Assembly: GCF_003258365.1 (NCBI RefSeq)
Contig: NZ_QHKM01000003.1
Coordinates: 186,001 to 250,000 of the forward strand
Source of the DNA: Hymenobacter edaphi
Lineage (GTDB): Bacteria; Bacteroidota; Bacteroidia; Cytophagales; Hymenobacteraceae
Length of the DNA: 64,000 nucleotides
Direction of reading: 5' to 3'
Positions 44,743-56,325 of this stretch are shown piece by piece (position 1 is the first letter of the stretch; every line of letters begins with the position of its first letter). The notes below the pieces were generated by a model that saw nothing but the letters and a program-made list of their open reading frames with translations, had not been told where the DNA came from and made no database searches. The translations under genes were made by a program, and so were the position numbers.

Positions 44743-45966
44743 ATGTCCTTACTCGACGTCCCTTCCTACGCGCCGGCACCTGCCCACAACACGCCCTCGG
44801 ATGCTTCCCCCGAGGCTACTTCCGAAGTCACCAACGACCAGCAGCTGCCCGATCTGGTGTGCTTCGCGCACCTGCACTGGGACTTTGTGTGGCAGCGTCC
44901 CCAGCACCTGTTGTCGCGCTTTGCCAAGCAGACCCGCGTGTTTTACGTGGAGGAGCCCTGCACGCACTGGGGCGACAAAACGATGGAGCCCTGGCTGGAA
45001 ATCAAGGACCGCGAAGAGGGCAAGCTGAAAATCGTGGTGGTGCACCTGCCCGAGGGCATGGCCGAAGAAGCGGCTGACCAAACCCAGGCGGCTATTCTCG
45101 ATGACTACTTCAAACGGGAAAAGATCCAGGACTTCATTGCCTGGTACTACTCGCCCATGTTCCTGGCCAAGTCGCGGCAGTTCCGGCCCGCGCTGACCAT
45201 CTACGACTGCATGGACGAGCTGGCCAACTTCAAGGGCGCCCACCCCGAGCTGCGCAGCCGCGAGCAGGAGCTGTTCCGGAAAGCCCAGCTCGTCTTCACC
45301 GGCGGGCAGAGCCTGTACGAGGCCAAAACCAAGCAGCACCACAGCGCCCACGCCTTCCCGAGCAGCATCGATAAAGCCCACTTCGGCCAGGCCCGCAAAG
45401 CCGCTGCCGATCCGGCCGACCAGGCCGGCATTCCGCACCCGCGCGTGGGCTTCTTCGGCGTGGTCGATGAGCGCCTCGACATCGAGCTGCTGGGCCAGTT
45501 GGCCGCCGCCCGCCCCGACTGGCAGCTGGTCATCATCGGGCCGGTGGTAAAAATCGACCCGGCCACGCTGCCGAAAGGGGACAACATCCACTACCTCGGC
45601 GGCAAGGACTACAAGGAGCTGCCCGACTACCTGCGCGGCTGGGACGTGGCCACCCTGCTCTTCGCCGACAACGAAAGCACCAAGTTCATTTCGCCCACCA
45701 AGACGCCGGAATACCTGGCCGCCGGCCGCCCCGTGGTCAGCACGCCCATCCGCGACGTGGTGCGCCCCTACGGCGAGCTGGGCCTCGTGCACATTGCCGC
45801 CACGGCGCCGGAGTTCGAGCAGGCCATCGAAAAAGCGCTGCAGGACGGCGCCGACCCGGCCTGGCTAAAGCGCGTCGACGAGTACCTCGACACCATCTCC
45901 TGGGACCAAACCTGGCAGGGCATGGTTGATCTGATGCAGGCCGAACTGAAAAAAGCCCAGGCTTAG
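44743..45966 (+). CDS. Glycosyltransferase with WQRPQHLL N-terminal motif
   Basis: The 407-residue cytoplasmic protein has the GT-B fold pattern. The N-terminal domain has CFAHLHWDFVWQRPQHLLSR (about residues 45-65), a motif seen in glycosyltransferases beside UDP-galactopyranose mutase. The C-terminal domain has PRVGFFGVVDERLDIELLGQL, LVIIGPVVKIDPATLPKGDN and FISPTKTPEYLAAGRPVVST, the sugar-nucleotide site. It probably transfers a hexose, perhaps galactofuranose, to a lipid or glycan. It is the first gene of a locus with glf, a GH1-like gene and an RmlD-like gene. Confidence 0.85.
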   Translation: MSLLDVPSYAPAPAHNTPSDASPEATSEVTNDQQLPDLVCFAHLHWDFVWQRPQHLLSRFAKQTRVFYVEEPCTHWGDKTMEPWLEIKDREEGKLKIVVVHLPEGMAEEAADQTQAAILDDYFKREKIQDFIAWYYSPMFLAKSRQFRPALTIYDCMDELANFKGAHPELRSREQELFRKAQLVFTGGQSLYEAKTKQHHSAHAFPSSIDKAHFGQARKAAADPADQAGIPHPRVGFFGVVDERLDIELLGQLAAARPDWQLVIIGPVVKIDPATLPKGDNIHYLGGKDYKELPDYLRGWDVATLLFADNESTKFISPTKTPEYLAAGRPVVSTPIRDVVRPYGELGLVHIAATAPEFEQAIEKALQDGADPAWLKRVDEYLDTISWDQTWQGMVDLMQAELKKAQA

Positions 45967-46032
45967 TACCAGCAGCGCCGCTGACCACACCGCTTCCTTT
46001 TACCCAACCAACCCTAAACTGCCCTCGGAGCT

Positions 46033-47217
46033 ATGTTTGATTACCTCATCGTCGGAGCCGGCTTCGCTGGCAGCGTGCTGGCCGAGCGCCTGGCCACCCG
46101 GTCCAATAAGAAAGTGCTGATCATCGACAAGCGCAACCACATCGGTGGCAACGCTTACGACCACTACAACGAGGATGGCATCCTCGTGCACAAGTACGGT
46201 CCGCATATCTTCCACACCAATTCCAAGGACGTATTCGAGTACCTTTCCAACTTCACCGACTGGCGTCCCTACGAGCACTGGGTGCTGGCGTCGGTGGATG
46301 GGCAGCACGTGCCGATTCCGATCAACCTGGACACCATCAACAAGCTGTACGGCACCAACATGACTTCTTTCGAGGTCGATGCCTTCTTTGAGTCGCAGGC
46401 CGAAGCGGTGCCGGTTATCCGCACCTCGGAAGACGTGGTGGTGAGCAAGGTGGGCCGGGAATTGTACGAGAAATTCTTCCGCAACTACACCCGCAAGCAG
46501 TGGGGCCTCGACCCCTCGGAGCTGGATAAGTCGGTGACTTCGCGCGTGCCGACCCGCACCAACCGGGACCGGCGCTACTTCACCGACACTTACCAGGCCA
46601 TGCCCCTGCACGGCTACACCAAGATGTTCGAGAAGATGCTCGACCACCCGAACATCAAGATCATGCTCAACGTGGATTACCACGAAATCATGAACGTCAT
46701 TCCCTTCAAGGAAATGATTTTCACCGGGCCGGTGGATGAGTACTTTGACTTCAAGTTTGGCAAGCTGCCTTACCGCTCCCTGGAGTTCAAGCACGAGACG
46801 CTCAACAAGGAGCAGCACCTCGAAGCCCCGGTGGTGAACTACCCGAACGAGCACCTCTACACGCGCATCACCGAGTTCAAGGCCCTCACCGGCCAGACGC
46901 ACCCCAAAACCAGCTTGGTGTATGAGTACCCGCGCGCCGAGGGCGACCCGTACTACCCCATTCCGAAGCCCGAAAACGCCGAGCTGTACAACAAATACAA
47001 GAAGCTGGCCGACGAGACGCCCAACGTACACTTCGTAGGCCGCCTGGCCACCTACAAGTACTACAACATGGACCAGGTGGTGGCCCAGGCGCTGACTTTG
47101 TACAAGAAGCTCACTGAGAAATCGGAGGAAGTACAGGTCAAGAAACCGGCCATTACCGGCTCGGCCAGTTTGATGGACAAGCTGCTGCCTCGCGACCCGA
47201 ACAAGCAGCAGGCGTAA
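46033..47217 (+). CDS. glf: UDP-galactopyranose mutase
   Basis: The 394-residue flavoenzyme converts UDP-galactopyranose to UDP-galactofuranose. The FAD-binding motif LIVGAGFAGSVLAERLA is at residues 5-21, followed by DKRNHIGGNAYDHYNEDG and YGPHIFHTNSKDVFEYL, which are invariant in the family. The C-terminal YKYYNMDQVVAQAL completes the fold. It lies 66 nt after the glycosyltransferase gene, so the two are probably co-transcribed. Its product would supply galactofuranose to that transferase. A strong terminator follows. Confidence 0.96.
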   Translation: MFDYLIVGAGFAGSVLAERLATRSNKKVLIIDKRNHIGGNAYDHYNEDGILVHKYGPHIFHTNSKDVFEYLSNFTDWRPYEHWVLASVDGQHVPIPINLDTINKLYGTNMTSFEVDAFFESQAEAVPVIRTSEDVVVSKVGRELYEKFFRNYTRKQWGLDPSELDKSVTSRVPTRTNRDRRYFTDTYQAMPLHGYTKMFEKMLDHPNIKIMLNVDYHEIMNVIPFKEMIFTGPVDEYFDFKFGKLPYRSLEFKHETLNKEQHLEAPVVNYPNEHLYTRITEFKALTGQTHPKTSLVYEYPRAEGDPYYPIPKPENAELYNKYKKLADETPNVHFVGRLATYKYYNMDQVVAQALTLYKKLTEKSEEVQVKKPAITGSASLMDKLLPRDPNKQQA

Positions 47218-47235
47218 GTAGTACCAGTATCAATT

Positions 47236-47285
47236 CCGCGGGGTGTAGCAGTTTGCCGTGCTTGCTACACCCCGCGGCTTTTTTT
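47236..47285 (+). terminator. Terminator after glf
   Basis: CCGCGGGGTGTAGCA (47236-47250) pairs perfectly with 47263-47277 and runs into CTTTTTTT. It ends 5 nt before the start codon of the GH1-like gene, so that gene either depends on readthrough or has a promoter within the hairpin region. Confidence 0.9.
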
Positions 47286-47290
47286 AGCGC

Positions 47291-48592
47291 ATGGCACTGT
47301 TGGAAATGTGGGGCGGCGTCGAATGCAGCATTCGGCGCGTGCAAGATGATTTTTCGGACCAGACGCGCCTGAGCGGCCACCGCCAGCGGCTGGAAGACCT
47401 GGATGAAATAGCCGAGCTGGGCGTGCGCAAGCTGCGCTACCCGGTACTCTGGGAAAACGTGGCGCCCGACAGCCTGGACGAGCCGGACTGGTCGTGGACC
47501 GATGAGCGGATGACGCGCCTCCAGCAGTTGGGCATCGACCCCATCGTGGGCCTGGTGCACCACGGCAGCGGACCGCGCTACACGGCTATGGATCAGCCCG
47601 GCTTCGTGACGGGGCTGGCGCAATTTGCCCGCATGGTGGCCGAGCGCTACCCTTGGGTGACGCACTACACGCCCGTCAACGAGCCGCTGACCACCGCCCG
47701 CTTCAGCGGCCTCTACGGCCTGTGGTACCCGCATAGCCACGACGACGCGGCCTTCGTGCGGATGCTGCTGCATCAGGTGCAGGCCACCAAAGCGGCTATG
47801 CTGGCCATTCGGGAGGTAAACCCGCAGGCCCGGCTGGTGCAGACCGAAGACCTGGGCAAAATCTACAGTACGCCACAGTTGCTGTATCAGGCTGATTTCG
47901 AGAACCAGCGCCGCTGGCTGAGCTTCGACCTGCTCTGCGGCCGCGTAACGCCCGAGCACCTGCTTTACGGCTACCTCCGGGAGCGTGGCGCCACGGCGGA
48001 AGAGCTGGCGGAGCTGGTAGCCGCGCCGTTGCCGCCGGACCTGCTCGGCATCAATTACTACGTTACCAGTGAGCGGTTTCTGGACGAGCGGCTGGAAAGC
48101 TACCCCTCGCACAGCGTGGGCAGCAACCAGGTAGAACGCTACGCCGACGTAGAAGCCGTGCGCGTGGAGCCGCTGCAGCTTGCCGGCCTCCGCACGCTGC
48201 TGCTGGAAGCCTGGCAGCGCTACCAGCTGCCGCTGGCCGTAACGGAAGTACAGCTGGCCTGCACCCGCGAAGAGCAGATGCGTTGGCTGCAGCAGGCCTG
48301 GGATGCCGCCAATGCCGCTGCCGAAGCCGGTGCCGACGTGCGGGCCGTCACCGTGTGGGCCCTCCTGGGAGCCCACAACTGGGACACCCTGCTCACCCGC
48401 GACGGAACCTACGAAACCGGCGTATTCGACGTGCGCAGCGGGCAGCTCCGGCGCACGGCCTTATTCAAGATGGTACAGCACTTGGCCAACAATATTCCTT
48501 ACCACCATCCCGTCCTGCAAGGAGCCGGCTGGTGGCAACGCCCCAACCGTTTTGCTTACCGCCACTTCCTGCCTGCCCAACTCACCACCTAG
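47291..48592 (+). CDS. GH1-like glycosidase domain protein
   Basis: The 433-residue protein has a glycoside hydrolase family 1-type barrel. It has LRYPVLWENVAP near residue 50, YTPVNEPLTTARFSGLYGLW with the candidate acid/base Glu at about 132 (NEP motif), GINYYVTSERFL, and LPLAVTEVQLA with a candidate nucleophile Glu at about 319. Family 1 enzymes normally have TENG at that point; here it is TEVQ. There is no signal peptide, so it acts in the cytoplasm. The stop is 3 nt before the RmlD-like gene, and I recall fused GH1-RmlD proteins in other bacteria, which argues for joint action. Confidence 0.8.
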   Translation: MALLEMWGGVECSIRRVQDDFSDQTRLSGHRQRLEDLDEIAELGVRKLRYPVLWENVAPDSLDEPDWSWTDERMTRLQQLGIDPIVGLVHHGSGPRYTAMDQPGFVTGLAQFARMVAERYPWVTHYTPVNEPLTTARFSGLYGLWYPHSHDDAAFVRMLLHQVQATKAAMLAIREVNPQARLVQTEDLGKIYSTPQLLYQADFENQRRWLSFDLLCGRVTPEHLLYGYLRERGATAEELAELVAAPLPPDLLGINYYVTSERFLDERLESYPSHSVGSNQVERYADVEAVRVEPLQLAGLRTLLLEAWQRYQLPLAVTEVQLACTREEQMRWLQQAWDAANAAAEAGADVRAVTVWALLGAHNWDTLLTRDGTYETGVFDVRSGQLRRTALFKMVQHLANNIPYHHPVLQGAGWWQRPNRFAYRHFLPAQLTT

Positions 48593-48595
48593 CCT

Positions 48596-49507
48596 ATGAA
48601 TGTATTTCAGGCACCGGCTACTGCCGGGCAGCCGTTGCTGATTACCGGCGCCCAGGGCACCCTGGGCCGGGCATTGGAGCGTATCTGCGAAATCCGCAAC
48701 CTCGCCGCCATCTGCCTCAGCCGCCACGAGCTGGACATTGCCGACCCGGTGGCCGTGGAGGTGGCCCTGCAGCGCTACACCCCCTGGGCCGTTGTCAACG
48801 CCGCGGGTTACGTGCGCGTCGACGAAGCGGAAAAGGATGCTGCCCGGTGCTACCACGTCAATACCACCGGGCCCAAGGTGCTGGCTCAGGCCTGCGCCCA
48901 CCGCGCCGTGCAGCTGCTCACGTTTTCCTCGGATCTGGTGTTCGACGGGCAGCAGTCGGTGCCCTATACCGAGGGCGACGCCAAGGGGCCGCTGAACGTG
49001 TACGGCCGCAGCAAGAGCCTCGCCGAGCGCGACGTACTGACGGCCCTGCCGCAGGCCTTGGTAGTGCGCACCAGCGCCTTTTTCGGGCCCTGGGATGAAG
49101 AGAATTTCGTGCATTTCGCCTTGCAGTCTATGCGCAGCGGCCGGGTATTCGAAGCCGCCGACGACCTGCAGATTTCGCCCACCTACGTCCCGGACCTGGT
49201 GAATACCGTTCTGGACCTGCTCATCGACGGGGAAAGCGGCATCTGGCACGTGGCCAACCGCGGTACCTACACCTGGGCCCAGCTGGCGCAGCTGGCCGCC
49301 GAAGCAGCGGGGCTCAACACGGCCCTGGTGCGTCCGCGCCCGGTAGCCGAGTTCGGCTGGTCCGCGCCGCGCCCCGCTTTCAGCGCCCTCAGCACCCGCC
49401 GCGGGATTGTGCTGCCTACCGCCGACGACGGCCTCGGGCGTTACCTGGCCGACACTAGCCGCTCGGGCTGCGTGCTAAAGGGCGAGGAACTGAAACAAGC
49501 ATCGTAG
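48596..49507 (+). CDS. RmlD-like sugar nucleotide reductase (SDR superfamily)
   Basis: The 303-residue protein has the NAD(P)-binding motif LITGAQGTLGRAL (15-27), the VVNAAGYVRVDEAEKD segment and the catalytic Tyr-x3-Lys in YGRSK (about 136-140), as in dTDP-4-dehydrorhamnose reductase. The usual rmlABC partners are not in the window. Its partner is the GH1-like gene 3 nt upstream. The substrate could be a nucleotide sugar or a sugar linked to the GH1 pathway; I cannot tell which. It ends the locus and is followed by a hairpin. Confidence 0.85.
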   Translation: MNVFQAPATAGQPLLITGAQGTLGRALERICEIRNLAAICLSRHELDIADPVAVEVALQRYTPWAVVNAAGYVRVDEAEKDAARCYHVNTTGPKVLAQACAHRAVQLLTFSSDLVFDGQQSVPYTEGDAKGPLNVYGRSKSLAERDVLTALPQALVVRTSAFFGPWDEENFVHFALQSMRSGRVFEAADDLQISPTYVPDLVNTVLDLLIDGESGIWHVANRGTYTWAQLAQLAAEAAGLNTALVRPRPVAEFGWSAPRPAFSALSTRRGIVLPTADDGLGRYLADTSRSGCVLKGEELKQAS

Positions 49508-49585
49508 GAAGAACCACCACCCGCAACTTTGGCACGACCCGCCGGGTGAAGCAGCTGCAAGTCTGCCAATAGTTCTTTCCCGGCC

Positions 49586-49616
49586 AACCCCGCACTCTTT
49601 TTGAAGAGGCGGGGTT
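49586..49616 (+). terminator. Terminator before secA
   Basis: AACCCCGC (49586-49593) pairs with GCGGGGTT (49609-49616), with an inner CTCTT/AAGAG stem. A weak T-rich tract follows. Confidence 0.75.
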
Positions 49617-49669
49617 GTTCATTTCTGGGGCATCTTAGAGCGCGTCTGGGGCTTTTCCCTTAGAAAACG

Positions 49670-49677
49670 TATTTTTG
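49670..49677 (+). promoter_or_regulatory. Candidate -7 box of secA
   Basis: TATTTTTG matches TAnnTTTG exactly, 40 nt before the secA ATG. The region upstream is free of coding sequence and begins after a terminator, so this is a plausible promoter. Confidence 0.6.
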
Positions 49678-49717
49678 AGGTGCGCCCCAGCGCATTCAGT
49701 ACATTTTCCTACACAGC

Positions 49718-53119
<3,402 letters not shown>

Positions 53120-53181
53120 GACCACGGATTGGCTACGCCGAACTTCGTTTCGACGGATTTATCGGATTCCGCGGATTTCGT
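53120..53181 (+). repeat. Left arm of an ATCCG-rich inverted repeat flanking the secA-deoC gap
   Basis: GACCACGGATT (53120-53130) and CGACGGATTTATCGGATTCC onward (53151-53181) match the reverse complement of 53388-53429. A 20-nt piece (53131-53150, GGCTACGCCGAACTTCGTTT) interrupts this arm. It resembles GGCTACGCCGACCTTCGGGT in the rplQ-eno gap. Confidence 0.7.
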
Positions 53182-53203
53182 AGACGATTGTCGTTCAACG
53201 AAC

Positions 53204-53238
53204 CGGAGCCACGGCTACAAGCCGTGGCTCCGTCTTTT
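53204..53238 (+). terminator. Terminator of secA
   Basis: CGGAGCCACGGC (53204-53215) pairs with GCCGTGGCTCCG (53221-53232) around TACAA, followed by TCTTTTT. It lies inside the interval between the two arms of the inverted repeat. Confidence 0.88.
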
Positions 53239-53244
53239 TAGACC

Positions 53245-53252
53245 TATTTTTG
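53245..53252 (+). promoter_or_regulatory. Candidate -7 box upstream of deoC
   Basis: TATTTTTG matches TAnnTTTG exactly and follows the secA terminator. Transcripts from it would have a leader of about 140 nt ending in the right arm of the inverted repeat. Confidence 0.5.
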
Positions 53253-53387
53253 CCGCGTCCTTCAGGTTCGGAATATCGTCGGATAGCGCGGGTGAATACC
53301 ACCTGCGGAACGTCCACGAAATCCGCGAATCAAGGAAAACGTAGTCAAGTCCGAAGAAGCCCGCACGAGTCCGTGATTTAATCGACC

Positions 53388-53429
53388 ACAAAATCCGTGA
53401 AATCCGAAAAATCCGTCGAATCCGTGGTC
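53388..53429 (+). repeat. Right arm of the ATCCG-rich inverted repeat, overlapping the deoC start
   Basis: This 42-nt arm is made of AAATCCGTGAAATCCGAAAAATCCGTCGAATCCG-like steps and pairs with 53120-53181 on the other side of the gap. It covers both candidate GTG starts of deoC (53397 and 53424). Confidence 0.7.
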
Positions 53430-54107
53430 CTGGCGGCCCGCATCGACCACACGCTGCTCAAGCCCGAGGCCACCCGTGACCAGATTGTGCAGCTGTGCGC
53501 CGAGGCGCGGCAGGCGCAGTTTGCCAGCGTGTGCGTGCCGCCGTGCTACGTGAGCGTGGCCGCCAACGAGCTGTACGACTCGGGCGTGACCGTGTGTACC
53601 GTCGTGGGCTTTCCGCTGGGCTACCAGCTCACCAAGGTGAAGTTTTTCGAGGCCCACCAGGCGCTGAGCGAAGGCGCCACGGAAATCGACGTGGTAATGA
53701 ACGTGGCCGCGTTCAAATCGGGGCGCGACGCGGAGGTGGAAGACGAGCTGGGGCAGCTGGCCGAGCTGTGCCACTTCCGCGGCGGCATCCTGAAGGTCAT
53801 CATCGAAACGGCGCTGCTGACGGAAGCCGAAATCCGCCGGGCCTGCGACCTGTGCGCCGCCGCCGGGGCCGACTTCGTGAAAACCTCCACCGGCTTTGCC
53901 AGCCGCGGCGCCTCGGTGGAGGATATCCGGATCATGCGCGACCAGCTGCCGGCCCACATCCGTATCAAAGCTTCCGGCGGCATCCGCACCCACGAGCAGG
54001 CCGTGGCGCTGGTGCAGGCCGGCGCCGACCGCCTCGGGGCCTCCGCCGGCCTCGCCCTGCTCACGTCCGCCGCCGACTCCACCTCCCATGAACCGACTGC
54101 TTACTAA
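53397..54107 (+). CDS. deoC: Deoxyribose-phosphate aldolase
   Basis: The enzyme cleaves 2-deoxyribose-5-phosphate to glyceraldehyde-3-phosphate and acetaldehyde in nucleoside catabolism. The first conserved segment is LAARIDHTLLKPEATRDQI. The Schiff-base Lys is in ADFVKTSTGFA (about 160) and the second Lys in HIRIKASGGIRT (about 190). The start is uncertain: GTG at 53397 gives 236 residues, GTG at 53424 gives 227, and both lie inside the inverted-repeat arm. The 3' end overlaps the SPOR gene by 20 nt, so translation of the two is probably coupled. Confidence 0.93.
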   Translation: MKSEKSVESVVLAARIDHTLLKPEATRDQIVQLCAEARQAQFASVCVPPCYVSVAANELYDSGVTVCTVVGFPLGYQLTKVKFFEAHQALSEGATEIDVVMNVAAFKSGRDAEVEDELGQLAELCHFRGGILKVIIETALLTEAEIRRACDLCAAAGADFVKTSTGFASRGASVEDIRIMRDQLPAHIRIKASGGIRTHEQAVALVQAGADRLGASAGLALLTSAADSTSHEPTAY

Positions 54108-54648
54108 CGTGCCCGTGCTCCTCGCTTCGCTGGCCCTGGCCGGCTGCGCCGCCTCGGGGCCGGCCGCGCCCAGCGCCACCACTGCCGCCCCCGATACCAC
54201 CAGGCCCGCCGCCACTACCGCCAGCCGGGCCAGCCAGCCGGCCGAGGATCTGAGCAAGTACCGGCCGAAGTTCAGCCCGCCGCCCGCGCCCAAGCCGCTG
54301 ACCGGCAAAACCTTCGTCACGCCCACGGCCAGCGTCAACGCCCAGATTGACCAGCGCCTGCGCGACCAAGCCTACACCAACCAGAACGTGAAGTACACCT
54401 CGGGCTACCGCATTCAGGCCTACGTGGGGCTGGAGCGCGACGAGGCCATGGCCATTCGCCGGGCCGTCATCAGCCGCTACCCCGAGGAAACCGACTACGT
54501 GGTGTTCAAGCAGCCGATTTACCGCCTTTTCATCGGCGACTACGCCACCCGTCTCGACGCCGAGCGGGCCATGCTGCGCATCCGGCCGCTGGCGCCCAAG
54601 GCGGAGCTGCAGCCGGCGCAGGTGCTCATCAACAAAACCCGCTTCTAG
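54088..54648 (+). CDS. SPOR-domain lipoprotein
   Basis: The 186-residue product has a lipoprotein signal (MNRLLTNVPVLLASLALAGC, Cys20), then a Pro/Ala/Thr-rich linker. A C-terminal SPOR-like domain (about 105-180, SGYRIQAYVGLERDEAMAIR and YRLFIGDYATRLDAERAM) follows. SPOR domains bind denuded glycan strands at division sites. It starts inside the deoC 3' end and is 3 nt from the next gene, so the three may share one mRNA although their functions look unrelated. Confidence 0.83.
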   Translation: MNRLLTNVPVLLASLALAGCAASGPAAPSATTAAPDTTRPAATTASRASQPAEDLSKYRPKFSPPPAPKPLTGKTFVTPTASVNAQIDQRLRDQAYTNQNVKYTSGYRIQAYVGLERDEAMAIRRAVISRYPEETDYVVFKQPIYRLFIGDYATRLDAERAMLRIRPLAPKAELQPAQVLINKTRF

Positions 54649-54651
54649 CCT

Positions 54652-55047
54652 ATGCCGCTCATTCGTCAGCTGCAGTGGGAGGAGTTGGATTTGTTGCAGG
54701 GCCTGGAGGCCATTCCGACGCAGGACGACAACGGCGGCATGCACTACCGCGTGCGCCACGACGGCCTGGTGCTGCTCGTGTCTTTGTGGTCTGACCTGGG
54801 CCTGGTGGATGTGACGCTGGTGCAGACGGGCACCGAGGCCATTCTGCTGGACCTCACCGTGGCCGTACGCGGACGCATCCGCTACAACAACGACAAGCGC
54901 GGCGAGTACCTGGAGTTTGCCGACTGCGTGCTGGTCAGCCGCGTGACGCTGGCCGAGGAGCAGATGGAAGCCGCTTTCAGTCCCAACCTGCTGGGCCGTG
55001 CCATGCTGCTGGCCGTCAAGCCCCACGTGAGCGTGCTGTTTGAGTAG
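54652..55047 (+). CDS. Small protein of unknown function
   Basis: The 131-residue product starts MPLIRQLQWEELDLLQGLEA and has no signal peptide, membrane helix or recognised motif. The middle (HYRVRHDGLVLLVSLWSDLG, TVAVRGRIRYNNDKRGEYLE) looks beta-rich. It follows the SPOR lipoprotein gene by 3 nt, which supports it being real and co-transcribed. It could be a small cytoplasmic binding protein; nothing more can be read. Confidence 0.65.
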   Translation: MPLIRQLQWEELDLLQGLEAIPTQDDNGGMHYRVRHDGLVLLVSLWSDLGLVDVTLVQTGTEAILLDLTVAVRGRIRYNNDKRGEYLEFADCVLVSRVTLAEEQMEAAFSPNLLGRAMLLAVKPHVSVLFE

Positions 55048-55095
55048 GGGTGGGACCAGATGACCAGCAAGCCGCGCGGTTGTACCTTGCGGCCT

Positions 55096-56292
55096 ATGCA
55101 GCATTTGCTTACCCGCATCCAGGAACTGGCCGCCGCGCAGGCCGCCGACGTGGTAGCGCAGCGCCACCACTTGCACGCCCACCCCGAGCTGTCGTTCAAG
55201 GAGTTTGAAACCGCCAAGTACGTGGCGGCCGAACTGCGCAAGCTCGGCCTCGACCCGCAGCCCATTGCCACCACCGGCCTCGTTGCCCACATCGAAGGCC
55301 GCAACCCCGGCCGCCGCACCGTGGCCCTGCGCGCCGACATGGACGCGCTGCCCATTCAGGAGCAGAACGAGGTGCCGTACCGCTCCCAGAATCCCGGCGT
55401 GATGCACGCCTGCGGCCACGACGTGCATACCTCGTCCCTGCTGGGGGTGGCGCGCATTCTGGTGCAGCTGCGCGACGAGTTCGAGGGCACCGTTAAGCTG
55501 ATGTTTCAGCCCGGCGAGGAGCTGGTGCCCGGCGGCGCATCCATCATGATTCAGGAAGGCGTGCTGGTGAATCCCGCGCCGCAGTCGGTGCTCGGGCAGC
55601 ACGTGTTTCCGCAGCTGCCGGCCGGTAAGGTGGGCATCCACGCGGGCCGCTACATGGCCTCGGCCGACGAGCTGTACCTGACCGTGCGCGGCAAGGGCGG
55701 GCACGGCGCCATGCCCGAGCAGAATATCGATACGGTGCTGGTGGCGGCCAACCTGATTGTGGCCGCCCAGCAGCTGGTGAGCCGCCGCGCCAACCCCAAG
55801 ATTCCCTCGGTGCTGTCCTTCGGCAAAGTCATTGCCAACGGCGCTACCAACGTGATTCCCAACGAAGTCTACATCGAAGGCACCTTCCGCACCATGGACG
55901 AGCAGTGGCGCGAGCAGGCCCACGTACACCTGCGCCAGCTCTGCGAAGGCCTGGCCGCGGCCATGGGCGCCAGCTGCGAGCTGGAGATTCGCCGCGGCTA
56001 CCCCTGCCTCGACAACGACCTGACTGTGACCGGCCGCGTGCGCGCCGCCATGGTCGAGTACCTCGGCGCCGGCAACGTGGTGGACATCGACCAGTGGATG
56101 GCCTCCGAGGACTTTGCCTTCTACTCGCAGCAGGTGCCGAGCTGTTTTTACCGGCTCGGCACCCGCGCCCTCGACGGCCGCTTCGCCTCCTCCGTCCACA
56201 CCCCCACCTTCGACGTAGAAGCCCAGGCCCTGACCGTGGGACCGGGCCTGATGGCCTGGCTGGCCCTGCGCGAGCTGGCCGCGGAAGCCTAA
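55096..56292 (+). CDS. M20 family amidohydrolase
   Basis: The 398-residue enzyme starts MQHLLTRIQELAAAQAADVV and shows the M20D pattern: HHLHAHPELSFKEFET (28-43), RADMDALPIQEQNE, the metal ligands in MHACGHDVHTS (about 102-111) and FQPGEELVPGGA with the catalytic Glu at about 140. A central lid domain follows. The family hydrolyses N-acyl amino acids, hippurate or auxin conjugates; the exact substrate is unknown. The start at 55096 was chosen over 55060, where no conserved residues occur. A TACCTTGC box lies 5 nt upstream. Confidence 0.93.
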   Translation: MQHLLTRIQELAAAQAADVVAQRHHLHAHPELSFKEFETAKYVAAELRKLGLDPQPIATTGLVAHIEGRNPGRRTVALRADMDALPIQEQNEVPYRSQNPGVMHACGHDVHTSSLLGVARILVQLRDEFEGTVKLMFQPGEELVPGGASIMIQEGVLVNPAPQSVLGQHVFPQLPAGKVGIHAGRYMASADELYLTVRGKGGHGAMPEQNIDTVLVAANLIVAAQQLVSRRANPKIPSVLSFGKVIANGATNVIPNEVYIEGTFRTMDEQWREQAHVHLRQLCEGLAAAMGASCELEIRRGYPCLDNDLTVTGRVRAAMVEYLGAGNVVDIDQWMASEDFAFYSQQVPSCFYRLGTRALDGRFASSVHTPTFDVEAQALTVGPGLMAWLALRELAAEA

Positions 56293-56325
56293 CGCCTGTT
56301 CACCGCTAATCAGCTGTATCTGCTT

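Noticed and set aside
53129-53344. A 71-codon frame between secA and deoC
   Set aside because: It runs through an inverted-repeat arm and the secA terminator and has no similarity to known proteins.
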